Position numbers and translations under genes: made by a program. The notes under the pieces were generated by a model. That model was not told where the DNA came from and made no database searches. It saw only the letters and a list, made by a program, of their open reading frames with translations. A stretch of 64,000 nt of DNA from Beijerinckiaceae bacterium (lineage in GTDB: Bacteria; Pseudomonadota; Alphaproteobacteria; Rhizobiales; Beijerinckiaceae), in NCBI GenBank assembly GCA_027531565.1, contig JAPZSB010000010.1, positions 62,001 through 126,000 of the forward strand, in the 5' to 3' direction. Numbering within the stretch: position 1 is the first letter of the stretch; the number at the start of each line of letters is the position of its first letter. Shown in pieces: positions 40,325 to 50,462 of this stretch.

Positions 40325-41826
40325 TGTTCGGCTTCGGCATTCTCTCCGGGCTGCTCGTCCTGCCGCTGGTCGGCGCGGCCTTCGTCCTCCTGCAGAAGGA
40401 TGACGAGGCGGGCCTGCGCAATGCGCGCTGGGGCGCTTTCTGGACGACGATCGTCACCTTCCTGCTCAGCCTCGTCGCGCTGGCGCGGTTCGATGCCACC
40501 AAGGCCGGCTTCCAGCTGATCGAGCGCAAGGCGTGGCTCGGCGAGCAGATCGTCTACCAGCTCGGCGTCGATGGCGTGGCGATGCCCTTCGTCATCCTCA
40601 CGACTTTCCTGATGCCGTTCTGCATCGCGGCGTCATTCCACTCGATCCGCACGCGCGTGAAGGAATATTTCGCGCTGTTCCTGCTGCTCGAGACACTGAT
40701 GATCGGCGTCTTCGTCAGCCTCGACCTCGTGCTGTTCTATGTCTTCTTCGAGGCCGGGCTGATCCCGATGTTCCTGATCATCGGGATCTGGGGCGGGGCG
40801 CGGCGCATCTATGCGAGCTTCAAGTTCTTCCTCTACACGCTGCTTGGCTCGGTGCTGATGCTGCTGGCCATCATGGCGATGTACTGGAGCGTGGGCACGA
40901 CGGATATCATCAAGCTGCTGGCGCACAAGTTTCCGTCGGGCATGCAGTACTGGCTCTGGCTGGCCTTCTTCGCCTCCTTCGCGGTGAAGATGCCGATGTG
41001 GCCGGTCCATACCTGGCTGCCGGACGCGCATGTGGAAGCGCCGACAGCCGGCTCGGTCATCCTGGCGGGCATCCTGCTGAAGATGGGCGGCTATGGCTTC
41101 ATCCGCTTCTCGCTGCCGATGTTCCCGGAGGCGAGCCTCTATTTCGCCAATCTCGTCTTCGCGCTTTCGGTGGTGGCGATCATCTACACGAGTCTCGTGG
41201 CGATGATGCAGGAGGACATCAAGAAGCTCATCGCCTATTCCTCGGTTGCCCATATGGGCTTCGTGACGATGGGCCTGTTCACGCTGAATTCGCAGGGCGT
41301 GCAGGGCGCGGTGTTCCAGATGGTCAGCCACGGGCTGGTTTCCGGCGCGCTCTTCCTCTGCGTCGGCGTCGTCTATGACCGCCTGCATACCCGCGAGATC
41401 GCCGCCTATGGCGGGCTGGTGAACCGGATGCCGCTGTATGCGCTGGTCTTCCTGCTGTTCACCATGGCCAATGTCGGCCTGCCGGGCACCAGCGGCTTTG
41501 TCGGGGAATTCCTGACATTGCTCGGCTCCTACAAGGCCAATACCTGGGTCGCGGTGCTGGCCACCACGGGCGTGATCTTTTCGGCCTGCTACGCGCTCTG
41601 GCTCTTCGCCCGGGTGGTCTATGGCAAGGTCGAGAAGCATTCGCTCGAGGCGATCCCGGATCTCGACCGGCGCGAACTCGCGCTGCTCGTGCCGCTGGCC
41701 TTGCTGGTCGTCTATTTCGGCGTGCAGCCGAACGCCATCCTGTCGATGAGCCAGGCCTCGGTCGACGGCATCCTTGCCGCCGTCCAGGCCGGGCTTGGCG
41801 GCAAGCTCGCCGTGCTGGCGCAATAA
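40324..41826 (+). CDS. nuoM: NADH-quinone oxidoreductase subunit M
   Basis: A 500-residue antiporter-like proton channel subunit. [18 protein letters not shown] has the key TM5 glutamate; [22 protein letters not shown] and [12 protein letters not shown] are conserved. Normal length. Confidence 0.97.
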   Translation: MFGFGILSGLLVLPLVGAAFVLLQKDDEAGLRNARWGAFWTTIVTFLLSLVALARFDATKAGFQLIERKAWLGEQIVYQLGVDGVAMPFVILTTFLMPFCIAASFHSIRTRVKEYFALFLLLETLMIGVFVSLDLVLFYVFFEAGLIPMFLIIGIWGGARRIYASFKFFLYTLLGSVLMLLAIMAMYWSVGTTDIIKLLAHKFPSGMQYWLWLAFFASFAVKMPMWPVHTWLPDAHVEAPTAGSVILAGILLKMGGYGFIRFSLPMFPEASLYFANLVFALSVVAIIYTSLVAMMQEDIKKLIAYSSVAHMGFVTMGLFTLNSQGVQGAVFQMVSHGLVSGALFLCVGVVYDRLHTREIAAYGGLVNRMPLYALVFLLFTMANVGLPGTSGFVGEFLTLLGSYKANTWVAVLATTGVIFSACYALWLFARVVYGKVEKHSLEAIPDLDRRELALLVPLALLVVYFGVQPNAILSMSQASVDGILAAVQAGLGGKLAVLAQ

Positions 41827-41842
41827 GGAGGAGGGGGCTTCC

Positions 41843-43288
41843 ATGAATCAGGTGATTTCCCCTGTTCCGGCTTTCGGCCCGGCTCTGCCGGAGATCGTGC
41901 TGGCCATTGCCGCGCTCGCGCTCGTTCTCCTCGGTTCGTTCCGGGGCGACGGGGCCAAGGTGCTGATCGACCGGATCGCGATGGCCGCGCTGGTCCTTGC
42001 CGGCCTGATCCTGATCGATCAGGGGCCGGCCCGGCTCTCCACCTTCAACGATGCCTTTGTCGTCGATGTCTTCGCGCGGGTGATGAAGATCCTCACGCTG
42101 GTCGGCGCGGTGGTGGCGATCATCCTGTCCAACCGCTTCTTCGCGGAAGAGAAGGTCGCGCGGTTCGAATACACGATCCTCATCCTGCTCTCGACGATCG
42201 GGATGATGATGATGTGCTCGGCCAACGAGCTGATCTCGCTCTATCTCGGCGTCGAACTGCAGAGCCTCGCGCTCTATGTCGTCGCGGCGATCCACCGCGA
42301 CAATGCCAAGGCCTCCGAGGCCGGGCTGAAGTATTTCGTCCTCGGCGCCTTGTCCTCGGGCATGCTGCTCTACGGGATGAGCCTCGTCTACGGCTTCACC
42401 GGCTCGGTGACCTTTCCGACCATCGCCAAGGCGGTGACGGGCGGGCATGGCTCGGGCGTGATGATCGGCCTCGTCTTCATCGTGGCCGGCCTCGCCTTCA
42501 AGATGAGCGTCGTGCCGTTCCACATGTGGACGCCGGATGTCTATGAGGGCGCGCCGACGCCGGTCGCGGCCTTCTTCGCCACGGCGCCGAAAATGGCAGC
42601 GGTGGCGATGACGACGCGCATCCTGATCGATGCCTTCCTGCCGATCCTGAAGGACTGGCAGCCGATCATCGCCTTCGCGGCCATTGCCTCGATGGGCCTC
42701 GGCGCTTTCGCGGCGATCGGGCAGAACAACATCAAGCGGCTTATGGCCTATTCCTCGATCGGGAACATGGGCTATGCGCTGGTCGGCCTCGCGGCCGGCA
42801 CGGTGCAGGGTGTCGAGGGCGTGGTGATCTTCATGGTGATCTATCTTGCCATGACGATCGGCGTCTTCGCCGTCATCCTCGCCATGCAGGGCCAGACCGG
42901 GACGCGGCTCGAACAGATCAGCGACCTTGCAGGCGCCTCGCGCACCAGCCCGGGCCTTGCCTTCGTCATGGCGGCCCTGCTGTTCTCGCTGATCGGCATT
43001 CCGCCGCTGGCCGGGTTCTTCGGCAAGTTCTATGTCTTCGCTGCGGCGATCCAGGCCAAGCTCTTCGCCCTTTCGGTGATCGGCATCCTCGCCAGCGTGG
43101 TCTCGGCCTTCTATTACCTCAGGATCATCAAGGTGATGTATTTCGACGAACCGGCGCCGGCCTTCCGGAATGCCGGCGTCGAGATCCGCGCGGTGATGTG
43201 GGTTTCGGCGGCCTTCGTGATCCTGTTCGCGGTCGTTGCTGGCCCGATCCGTTCCGTCGCCGAGGCGGCGGCGCGGTCGCTCTTCTGA
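41843..43288 (+). CDS. nuoN: NADH-quinone oxidoreductase subunit N
   Basis: A 481-residue antiporter-like subunit, last of the nuo operon. Motifs: ELISLYLGVELQSLALYV, FHMWTPDVYEGAPTPVAAFF and RLMAYSSIGNMGYALVG. GGAGGAGGGGG precedes the ATG. The birA start follows its stop by 2 nt, so the transcript likely continues. Confidence 0.97.
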   Translation: MNQVISPVPAFGPALPEIVLAIAALALVLLGSFRGDGAKVLIDRIAMAALVLAGLILIDQGPARLSTFNDAFVVDVFARVMKILTLVGAVVAIILSNRFFAEEKVARFEYTILILLSTIGMMMMCSANELISLYLGVELQSLALYVVAAIHRDNAKASEAGLKYFVLGALSSGMLLYGMSLVYGFTGSVTFPTIAKAVTGGHGSGVMIGLVFIVAGLAFKMSVVPFHMWTPDVYEGAPTPVAAFFATAPKMAAVAMTTRILIDAFLPILKDWQPIIAFAAIASMGLGAFAAIGQNNIKRLMAYSSIGNMGYALVGLAAGTVQGVEGVVIFMVIYLAMTIGVFAVILAMQGQTGTRLEQISDLAGASRTSPGLAFVMAALLFSLIGIPPLAGFFGKFYVFAAAIQAKLFALSVIGILASVVSAFYYLRIIKVMYFDEPAPAFRNAGVEIRAVMWVSAAFVILFAVVAGPIRSVAEAAARSLF

Positions 43289-43290
43289 GC

Positions 43291-44085
43291 ATGGAACTCG
43301 GCGCGGCGGCGCGCAGGGCCGGGTTCCAGCTGGAATTCCGCGAGGTTGTGGCTTCAACCAATGATCTCGCCCTGGCGGCCTTGCAGCAGGGCGGGGACCG
43401 GCACTGGTTCGTGGCCGGCCAGCAGCAGGCCGGGCGCGGGCGCCATGGCCGGGACTGGGTGTCGCCACCCGGCAATCTCTATGCGAGCCTCGCCCTTGCC
43501 GCGCCATGCCCGCCGGCCCGGGCGCCGCTTGTCGGGTTCGTGGCGGGGCTGAGCCTTGCCGAGGCCTTCTGCCGCGTTTCTCCTGCGCTGCGGCCCGTGA
43601 TCCATCTGAAATGGCCGAATGACGTGCAGATCGCCGGGGCCAAGGCTGCCGGCATCCTGCTGGAGGGGCTGTCGCTGCCCGGTGGCCGGACCGGCATCGT
43701 GATCGGGATGGGCGCGAATATCCGCCACCGGCCCGATCTCGCCGATTACCCCGTCACCGCCCTGGCCGACCACGCGCCTGGCGCGCAGGTGGCAGCGGTT
43801 TTCGCGGCCCTGTCCGACCGGATGGCCGAAAATCTCGCGCTGTTCGATGCGGGGAACGGCTTCGCGACGATCCGCGAGGGCTGGCTCCGGCATGCCCTGC
43901 CGCCTGGCACCCGGCTGCGGGTGCGGCTGCCGGCGGGCGAGCGCCACGGTGCCTTTGCCGGCCTCGACCCGGATGGCCATCTCCTGCTAGACACCGGCCA
44001 TGCGGTCGAGGCCGTGATGGTCGGCGATGTCTTTCTCGCGGAGGCGCCGGCCGATCCGCAAACCGCGCTAAGGACTCTGGGATGA
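43291..44085 (+). CDS. birA: Biotin-[acetyl-CoA-carboxylase] ligase
   Basis: A 264-residue biotin protein ligase that attaches biotin to the carboxylase carrier protein. GRGRHGRDW (48-56) is the biotinyl-AMP loop and KWPNDV (about 107-112) the catalytic motif. There is no N-terminal DNA-binding domain, so it is a ligase only, not a repressor. Its stop overlaps the RNase J start (ATGA). Confidence 0.94.
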   Translation: MELGAAARRAGFQLEFREVVASTNDLALAALQQGGDRHWFVAGQQQAGRGRHGRDWVSPPGNLYASLALAAPCPPARAPLVGFVAGLSLAEAFCRVSPALRPVIHLKWPNDVQIAGAKAAGILLEGLSLPGGRTGIVIGMGANIRHRPDLADYPVTALADHAPGAQVAAVFAALSDRMAENLALFDAGNGFATIREGWLRHALPPGTRLRVRLPAGERHGAFAGLDPDGHLLLDTGHAVEAVMVGDVFLAEAPADPQTALRTLG

Positions 44086-45746
44086 AATCGGACGAACTGG
44101 TCTTTGTGCCGCTCGGCGGACTCGGCGAAATCGGCATGAACATGGCGCTGTACGGGTTCGGCCCGGCCAAGAGGCGGCAATGGATCATGGTCGATTGCGG
44201 CGTGGCCTTCGCCGGCGATGACCTGCCGGGCATCGACCTGCTCTATCCCGACCCGGCTTTCATCGAAGCCGAGAAGAAGAACCTGCTCGGCATCATCATC
44301 ACCCATGCCCATGAGGATCATTTCGGCGGGCTGGCCGATCTCTGGCCCCGCCTCGGCTGCCCGGTCTACATGACGCCCTTCGCCGCCAACCTGCTGGAAG
44401 CACGGCGGCTGTCCGAACCCGGCGCACCGCGAATCCCGGTCCGCGGTATTCCTCAGGTGACGCGGTTCACCCTGGGGCCCTTCGATATCGAGACGATCCC
44501 GGTGGCGCATTCGATCCCTGAATCCATGGCGCTGGCGATCCGGACGCCGCTCGGCACGGTGCTGCATACCGGCGACTGGAAGATCGACGAGACGCCGATC
44601 ATCGGCCTGCCCACCGATGCGGAGCGGCTGAAGGCGATCGGCGACGAGGGCGTGCTGGCGCTGGTCTGTGATTCCACCAACGTGACGCGCGACGGCATCT
44701 CGCCGTCGGAGGCCGATGTGCAGGTCGGGCTGCGCGAGCTGATCCTCGCCGCGCGGGGCCGCGTGGCCGTCACGACCTTCGCCTCCAATGTCGCGCGCAT
44801 CCGCGCGGTGGCCGAGGCTGCCGCCGAAGCCGGCCGGGAGGTGATCCTGGTCGGCCGGGCCATGGACCGTGTGGCCGATATCGCGACGGAACTCGGCATG
44901 TTCGAGGGCGTCGCGCCGTTCCGGGGGGCGGAGCGCTATCGCAGCCTCGCGCGGGACAAATGCGTGATCCTTCTGACCGGCAGCCAGGGCGAGAACCGGG
45001 CCGCGCTGGCGCGGGTCGCGGAGGGCGAACATCCGGAGATCAGCCTCGATGCCGGCGATACGGTGATCTTTTCCTCGCGCACCATTCCGGGCAACGAGAA
45101 ATCGGTCGGCAAGATCGTCAATGCCCTCGCGAAGATGGGTGTGAAGATCATCACCGACCGCGACGGGCTGGTCCATGTCTCGGGCCATCCGCGGCGCGAC
45201 GAGCTGCGGCGCATGTATGGCTGGGTCCGGCCGACAATCGCCATTCCCGCGCATGGCGAGGCGCTGCATCTGAGCATGCACCGCGATTTCGCGCGCGAAC
45301 TCGGCGTGAAGCAGGTGCTGCGAGCCTTCAATGGCGATCTGGTCCGTCTCGCGCCGGACGAGCCGAACGTGATCGACCAGGTGCCGAATGGCCGGCTGGC
45401 CAAGGATGGCGAACTCGTCATCCCGCTGGCGGATCCGACCGTGCCGGAGCGCCGCAAGCTGGCCTATGTCGGCATGGTCGCCATCGCCATCGCGATCGAC
45501 GAGCGCGGGCAGATGGCCGCCGATCCCGAGATCGAGCTGGTTGGCCTGCCGGTGCAGGATGACGAGGGCGAGACCTTCCTCGAACATGTCCGCGACCTCG
45601 TGGACGAGAATTTCCGGACCCTGCCCAAGGCGCGGCGACGCGATGTCGAGACGGTCCGGACGGCGATCGAGCGGGGCGTCCGTGCCGGAATCGCGGAGAT
45701 CTGGGGCAAGAAGCCCGTGACCAAGGTGCTCGTTCTGGAGGTGTGA
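44082..45746 (+). CDS. rnj: Ribonuclease J
   Basis: A 554-residue metallo-beta-lactamase/beta-CASP ribonuclease, combining 5'-exo- and endonuclease activity in rRNA and mRNA processing. The zinc motif HAHEDH is at 75-80. GDWKID, then VAVTTFASNVARI and SGHPRRDELRRMY (beta-CASP motifs A-C) follow in order. It is the usual alphaproteobacterial companion of RNase E and follows birA with a 4-nt overlap. Confidence 0.94.
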   Translation: MKSDELVFVPLGGLGEIGMNMALYGFGPAKRRQWIMVDCGVAFAGDDLPGIDLLYPDPAFIEAEKKNLLGIIITHAHEDHFGGLADLWPRLGCPVYMTPFAANLLEARRLSEPGAPRIPVRGIPQVTRFTLGPFDIETIPVAHSIPESMALAIRTPLGTVLHTGDWKIDETPIIGLPTDAERLKAIGDEGVLALVCDSTNVTRDGISPSEADVQVGLRELILAARGRVAVTTFASNVARIRAVAEAAAEAGREVILVGRAMDRVADIATELGMFEGVAPFRGAERYRSLARDKCVILLTGSQGENRAALARVAEGEHPEISLDAGDTVIFSSRTIPGNEKSVGKIVNALAKMGVKIITDRDGLVHVSGHPRRDELRRMYGWVRPTIAIPAHGEALHLSMHRDFARELGVKQVLRAFNGDLVRLAPDEPNVIDQVPNGRLAKDGELVIPLADPTVPERRKLAYVGMVAIAIAIDERGQMAADPEIELVGLPVQDDEGETFLEHVRDLVDENFRTLPKARRRDVETVRTAIERGVRAGIAEIWGKKPVTKVLVLEV

Positions 45747-45752
45747 CGGATC

Positions 45753-46163
45753 ATGATCGGTCGTCTGAACCATGTCGCCATTGCCGTGAAGGATCTCGAC
45801 GCCGCCTGCGCGACCTATCGCGGGGTGCTCGGGGCCACGCTTTCGGCGCCGCAGGACCTGCCGGAACATGGCGTCCGGGTGGTCTTCGTGGAATTGCCGA
45901 ACACCAAGATCGAGTTCCTCGAGCCGCTCGGCGCGCAATCCCCGATTGCAAAATTCCTCGAGCGCAACCCGGATGGCGGGATCCACCATCTCTGTTACGA
46001 GGTCACCGATATCCGTGCTGCGCGCGACCGGCTGGTGGCCGCCGGCGCGCGTGTTCTCGGCGATGGCGAGCCGAAGATCGGCGCGCATGGCAACCCCGTG
46101 CTCTTCCTGCATCCGAAGGATTTCGTGGGGACGCTGACCGAGCTGGAGGAGGTTCCGGCCTGA
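45753..46163 (+). CDS. mce: Methylmalonyl-CoA epimerase
   Basis: A 136-residue VOC-fold enzyme that interconverts the (R) and (S) forms of methylmalonyl-CoA in propionyl-CoA breakdown. Metal ligands are expected in LNHVAIAVKDLD, GIHHLCYEV and the C-terminal TLTELEEV, all visible. It starts 6 nt after RNase J. Confidence 0.92.
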   Translation: MIGRLNHVAIAVKDLDAACATYRGVLGATLSAPQDLPEHGVRVVFVELPNTKIEFLEPLGAQSPIAKFLERNPDGGIHHLCYEVTDIRAARDRLVAAGARVLGDGEPKIGAHGNPVLFLHPKDFVGTLTELEEVPA

Positions 46164-46224
46164 CCGGATCGGGGACTGGCGGAAGCCGCCAACGGCGCTA
46201 TTTTTGCCTTGGGAGAATGAGACC

Positions 46225-46452
46225 ATGAGCATCGGCAGCGGGATCGCGATCTATTTTGTCATCTGGTGGACGACCCTGTTCGCGGTTCTGCCGCTGGGCG
46301 TGCGGTCGCAGGTGGAAGCCGGCGAAATCGCGCCGGGCACCGAACCGGGTGCGCCGGCGAGCACGAACATCCGCAAGATCGTGCTGGTGAATTCCGGTGT
46401 CGCTGCCGTGGTGTTCCTGATCTTCACCTACGGGTTGCTGCCGCTGCTGTAA
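46225..46452 (+). CDS. DUF1467 family membrane protein
   Basis: A 75-residue protein with two spans (about 6-24 and 52-72) and the DUF1467 look: IAIYFVIWWTTLFAVLPLGVRSQ followed by PGTEPGAPASTNIRKI. Function unknown; conserved in alphaproteobacteria at this position, before proS. The start at 46225 follows GGGAGAATGAG. Confidence 0.88.
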   Translation: MSIGSGIAIYFVIWWTTLFAVLPLGVRSQVEAGEIAPGTEPGAPASTNIRKIVLVNSGVAAVVFLIFTYGLLPLL

Positions 46453-46550
46453 GAGCGCGGGCGGGGAGGGCCTTCCGGCAGAGCGGGGCGAAGCACGCGG
46501 TTTTGCGGGCAGTCGTCACGCTGGCCGGGCTCTGTCATCCTGAGGTGACA

Positions 46551-46579
46551 AACAAAAAAGCAGAGCCTCAGCTCTGCTT
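46551..46579 (-). terminator. Orphan minus-strand intrinsic terminator
   Basis: AAGCAGAGC (46558-46566) and GCTCTGCTT (46571-46579) form a 9-bp stem with a 4-nt loop. Read on the minus strand it is followed by TTTTGTTTG. In the plus direction no T run follows, so it does not terminate the DUF1467 transcript well. Confidence 0.75.
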
Positions 46580-46700
46580 GAAACTTTGCTTCTTCGTTAT
46601 TGGACGGCCGGATATCGCCTTTCGACGCCACCCTGTGAGGCTTTATTGCTTCTGGTTCTTCCTCGCCGATCCGGGGATGAGCGGGCGCCTTGCCTGTCTG
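46551..46700 (-). ncRNA. Candidate small RNA, about 150 nt
   Basis: A minus-strand intrinsic terminator (46551-46579) has no gene in front of it. About 120 nt upstream, ATGACA (46730-46735) and TAAACA (46707-46712), read on the minus strand, are 17 nt apart and could be a promoter with a start near 46700. A 67-residue frame crosses the hairpin on this strand and does not look like a protein. Candidate only. Confidence 0.3.
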
Positions 46701-46962
46701 GAAATGTGTTTAAAAGATGTTTTATGCCCTGTCATCATGCGCTGCAGCATTCGAGTTCACGAATGTGTATCACTTCGATGACAGAACGGGGTGACGGCAG
46801 GTCGCAGGTTCCCGCTGCCGGATGAAGCGGGCCATCGTTCCGCCACATCGCGGGCGTGCCCTGTCCGGGCGGGACAAGCATTTGCAAGGACGCCGAATTA
46901 TGACAGAAGCTGACTCGCGCGGATGAGGGGTCCTGCCGCGCCGCCAGCATACCGGAGCCGTC

Positions 46963-48285
46963 ATGCGTCTTTCCCGTTATTTCCTGCCCATCCTGCGTGA
47001 AACTCCCAAGGAAGCCGAGATCGTCTCGCACCGGCTTGCCTTGCGTGCTGGCCTGATCCGGCAGGAATCGGCCGGCATCTATGCCTGGCTGCCCTTCGGC
47101 CTGCGGGTGCTCAACCGGATCTGCGCGGTGATCCGCGAGGAACAGAACCGCTCCGGCGCGATCGAGCTCTTGATGCCGACGATCCAGTCCGCCGATCTCT
47201 GGCGCGAATCCGGCCGCTATGACGCCTATGGCAAGGAGATGCTGCGCATCACCGACCGCCATGAGCGCGAGATGCTGTTCGGCCCGACCAACGAGGAGAT
47301 GATCACCGAGATCTTCCGGGGCTATGTCCGCTCCTACAAGAGCCTGCCGCTCAATCTCTATCACCTCCAGTGGAAGTTCCGTGACGAGATCCGCCCGCGT
47401 TTCGGCACGATGCGCAGCCGCGAATTCCTGATGAAGGATGCCTATTCCTTCGATATCGACCAGGCTGCTGCCCGCCATGCCTATAACCGCATGTTCGTGG
47501 CCTATCTGCGCACCTTCGACCGGATGGGCCTGAAATCGATTCCGATGCGGGCCGATACCGGCCCGATCGGCGGGGATCTCAGCCATGAATTCATCATCCT
47601 CGCCTCGACCGGCGAGAGCGCGGTGTTCTGCCACAAGGATTATCTCGATTTCGCGGTGCCGCCGGCGGATACGAATTTCGATTCGGTCGAGGAGCTGTCG
47701 ACCATCGTCTCGAAATGGACGTCGCTCTATGCCGCGACCGAGGAAATGCATGATGCTGCGGCCTTCGCGCAGGTGCCGGCGGCCTCGCAGGTCTCCGCCC
47801 GCGGTATCGAGGTGGGGCATATCTTCTATTTCGGCACCAAGTACAGCGAGCCGATGCGGGCGGTCGTCGCCGGGCCGGACGGCGTCGAACGCCCCGTCCA
47901 TATGGGCTCCTACGGGATCGGGCCGACCCGGCTCGTCCCGGCCATCATCGAGGCCAGCCATGACGAGGCGGGCATCATCTGGCCGGATGCGATCGCACCG
48001 TTCAATGCGGCGATCCTGAACCTCAAGCCGGGTGACAGCGCGACCGACACGGTCTGCGGCACGCTGGAACAGGCGCTCGAGGCCCGCGGCCTCAGCGCGC
48101 TGGTCGACGATACGGACGAGCGTCCGGGTGCCAAGTTCGCGACGGCCGATCTGATCGGCCTGCCCTGGCAGATCATCGTCGGGCCGAAGGGCCTGGCGGA
48201 GGGCAAGGTCGAGCTGAAGCGCCGTGCCACCGGCGAACGCGTGCTGATGTCGCCGGAAGACGCGGTGGAGCGGATCGCCTCGTGA
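46963..48285 (+). CDS. proS: Prolyl-tRNA synthetase, short alphaproteobacterial type
   Basis: A 440-residue class II synthetase that charges tRNA-Pro. Motif 2 is visible as [25 protein letters not shown], and motif 3 as [16 protein letters not shown]. It lacks the inserted editing domain (about 180 residues) of the E. coli enzyme, as is normal in this class. Its stop overlaps the GTG start of lolC. Confidence 0.96.
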   Translation: MRLSRYFLPILRETPKEAEIVSHRLALRAGLIRQESAGIYAWLPFGLRVLNRICAVIREEQNRSGAIELLMPTIQSADLWRESGRYDAYGKEMLRITDRHEREMLFGPTNEEMITEIFRGYVRSYKSLPLNLYHLQWKFRDEIRPRFGTMRSREFLMKDAYSFDIDQAAARHAYNRMFVAYLRTFDRMGLKSIPMRADTGPIGGDLSHEFIILASTGESAVFCHKDYLDFAVPPADTNFDSVEELSTIVSKWTSLYAATEEMHDAAAFAQVPAASQVSARGIEVGHIFYFGTKYSEPMRAVVAGPDGVERPVHMGSYGIGPTRLVPAIIEASHDEAGIIWPDAIAPFNAAILNLKPGDSATDTVCGTLEQALEARGLSALVDDTDERPGAKFATADLIGLPWQIIVGPKGLAEGKVELKRRATGERVLMSPEDAVERIAS

Positions 48286-49538
48286 TCAAGCGCCTGTTCT
48301 CGTCGTTCGAATGGGTGATCGCGTGGCGCTACCTGCGCTCGCGGCGCCGTGACGGCTTCATCTCGGTGATTGCCGGGTTCTCGTTCCTCGGGATCATGCT
48401 CGGCGTTGCCACGCTGATCGTGGTCATGGCGGTCATGAACGGCTTCCGGCAGGAATTGATGAGCAAGATCCTCGGCGTGAACGGGCATGCCTTCATCCAG
48501 CCCTATGGCGATGCGCTGACCGATTACGAGGCGATCGCCCAGCGCGTCCGTGCCGCGAAAGGCGTCCGGCTGGCCGCGCCGATCGTCGAGGGGCAGGTGC
48601 TGGCCGCCTCGCCCTCCGCGACCAGCGGGGCTTTGGTGCGCGGCGTGCGCGAGGCCGATCTCAAGCAGTTCGATTCCGTGGCGAAGAACGTGATCGACGG
48701 CACGCTCGACGGGCTGGACGGTTCGGAAAAGGTGGCGATCGGGCGCCGGCTCGCCGGCTATCTCGGGCTCGGGATCGGCGACAGGATCCGCCTGCTCTCG
48801 CCCAAGGGTCCCTCGACGCCCTTCGGCTCGGCGCCGCGGCAGAAATCCTACGAGATCGCCGCGATCTTCGAGGTCGGGATGAGCGAGTTCGATGCCAGCT
48901 TCATCTTCATGCCGCTGGCCGAGGCCCAGCTCTATTTCGACAGCGAGGGCAAGGTCGCGATGATCGAGGTCTTCGTCACCAATCCCGACCGGATGGATGA
49001 CGTGAACCCTGCCATCCGCGAAGCGGTCGGCAAGCCGCATGCCCTGACCGACTGGCGTTTCCGCAACCGCACCTTCTTCGGCGCGCTGGAAGTGGAGCGG
49101 AACGTGATGTTCCTGATCCTGACGATGATCGTGCTGGTGGCGGCGCTCAACATCATCTCGGGCCTCACCATGCTGGTGAAGGACAAGGCGCGGGGCATCG
49201 CCATCCTCCGGACCATGGGCGCGACGCGGCGCTCCATCCTCGCGATCTTCATGATGACGGGCGCGGCGATCGGTGTCGGCGGCACGTTTGTCGGCTTCCT
49301 GCTCGGCCTCACCATCGCCTGGAATGTCGAGAGCCTGCGCCAGCTTGTCTCCTATCTCTCCGGCTCGCCGATCTTCCCGCCGGAGCTCTATTTCCTCTCG
49401 CGCCTGCCGGCGGATGTCCGGCCCGCCGAGGTCCTCGCGATTGTCGGCATGGCGCTCACGCTGTCGCTGCTGGCAACGCTCTATCCGGCCTGGCGGGCAG
49501 CCCGGCTCGATCCCGTCGAAGCCCTGCGCGGGGAATGA
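48282..49538 (+). CDS. lolC: Lipoprotein-releasing ABC transporter permease LolC/E
   Basis: A 418-residue permease starting at GTG 48282, which overlaps the proS stop (GTGA). The N-terminus [47 protein letters not shown] is the typical first span, then a large periplasmic domain and three more spans, the FtsX-like region ending [17 protein letters not shown]. It extracts lipoproteins from the inner membrane for transfer to LolA. A single LolC/E-type gene suggests a homodimer (LolF-like). It overlaps lolD by 4 nt. Confidence 0.93.
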   Translation: MIKRLFSSFEWVIAWRYLRSRRRDGFISVIAGFSFLGIMLGVATLIVVMAVMNGFRQELMSKILGVNGHAFIQPYGDALTDYEAIAQRVRAAKGVRLAAPIVEGQVLAASPSATSGALVRGVREADLKQFDSVAKNVIDGTLDGLDGSEKVAIGRRLAGYLGLGIGDRIRLLSPKGPSTPFGSAPRQKSYEIAAIFEVGMSEFDASFIFMPLAEAQLYFDSEGKVAMIEVFVTNPDRMDDVNPAIREAVGKPHALTDWRFRNRTFFGALEVERNVMFLILTMIVLVAALNIISGLTMLVKDKARGIAILRTMGATRRSILAIFMMTGAAIGVGGTFVGFLLGLTIAWNVESLRQLVSYLSGSPIFPPELYFLSRLPADVRPAEVLAIVGMALTLSLLATLYPAWRAARLDPVEALRGE

Positions 49539-50224
49539 CCATGTCCGCACCTGCGCTCCAACTGGCCAATGTCAGCCGGGCCTATATCCAGGGCGACAAT
49601 GTCGTGTCCGTGCTGACGGGCGTCGACCTGACGCTGCAACCGGGCGAGATGGTGGCTTTGGTCGCGCCGTCCGGTTCCGGCAAGTCGACGCTGCTGCATC
49701 TCGCCGGCCTGCTCGAGAAGCCCGATTCCGGCGAGGTCTTCATCGGCGAGACCGCCACGGCCGGCCTCGATGACGGCGCCCGCACGCGGTTGCGCCGGAC
49801 GGATATCGGCTTCGTCTACCAGTTCCATCACCTGCTCGGCGAATTCACCGCGCTCGAGAATGTCATCATGCCGCAGCGCATCGCCGGCCTGTCCGTTGAC
49901 GAGGCGAAGGGACGGGCGGCAGAGATCCTCTCGTTCCTCGGGCTGTCACACCGGCTCGACCATCGTCCGGCGGAGCTCTCCGGCGGCGAGCAGCAACGCG
50001 TCGCCATCGCGCGGGCCGTCGCCAATACGCCCCGCCTTCTGCTGGCGGATGAGCCGACCGGCAATCTCGATCCGGGAACGGGCGAGCATGTCTTCGCGAC
50101 GCTGGCGGCGCTTGTCCGCCAGTCCGGCCTCGCGGCGCTGGTGGCGACGCACAATCTCGATCTCGCGGCCCGGATGGACCGGCGCATCACCCTGCGCGGC
50201 GGCCAGATCGTTCCGATGGCGTGA
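49535..50224 (+). CDS. lolD: Lipoprotein-releasing ABC transporter ATPase LolD
   Basis: A 229-residue ABC ATPase. Walker A is APSGSGKST, the signature is [14 protein letters not shown] and Walker B is [12 protein letters not shown]. It powers LolC/E. The ATG at 49535 overlaps the lolC stop; a second in-frame ATG lies two codons later. Confidence 0.94.
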   Translation: MTMSAPALQLANVSRAYIQGDNVVSVLTGVDLTLQPGEMVALVAPSGSGKSTLLHLAGLLEKPDSGEVFIGETATAGLDDGARTRLRRTDIGFVYQFHHLLGEFTALENVIMPQRIAGLSVDEAKGRAAEILSFLGLSHRLDHRPAELSGGEQQRVAIARAVANTPRLLLADEPTGNLDPGTGEHVFATLAALVRQSGLAALVATHNLDLAARMDRRITLRGGQIVPMA

Positions 50225-50342
50225 GAGGGACGGCAGGCCTGATCCGGAGCACCGGAGACACGACCCTGTGCGCGGGGGACTTGACACAGGAACAAACCAT
50301 GAATTAGAACGAAAACAGAACGTGCAAGGGCAGGGGGCTGTG

Positions 50343-50444
50343 ATGCGAGCTGTGGAAGACCTGATCGAACTGGCGTCGATTGGCGCATTCTTCGTTATGG
50401 TGGTCGTGTGGTCGGGCGTGGGAACGAACTGGCCGCTGATCTGA
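50343..50444 (+). CDS. Very small single-span membrane protein
   Basis: A 33-residue protein, MRAVEDLIELASIGAFFVMV and on, with one hydrophobic span at about 12-25. AGGGGG lies about 7 nt before the ATG, and the stop is 18 nt before the dnaE start, with the dnaE ribosome site in between. The 118-bp gap after lolD and the clean ribosome site support a real gene. No family recognised. Confidence 0.5.
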   Translation: MRAVEDLIELASIGAFFVMVVVWSGVGTNWPLI

Positions 50445-50462
50445 GAGAAAGGGGAGGTTGCC

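Larger units (their letters stand above)
46453..46962. other. Long intergenic region before proS
   Basis: 510 bp without a convincing protein gene, AT-richer than its flanks between about 46540 and 46740. It contains a near-palindrome GTCATCCTGAGGTGAC (46534-46549), a strong hairpin terminator pointing to the minus strand and, further up, a promoter-like pair on that strand. See the candidate small RNA. GGAG precedes the proS start. Confidence 0.5.

Noticed and set aside
46586-46825. A 79-codon plus-strand frame before proS
   Set aside because: No ribosome site, unusual Cys/Arg composition and no family; it overlaps the candidate small RNA.
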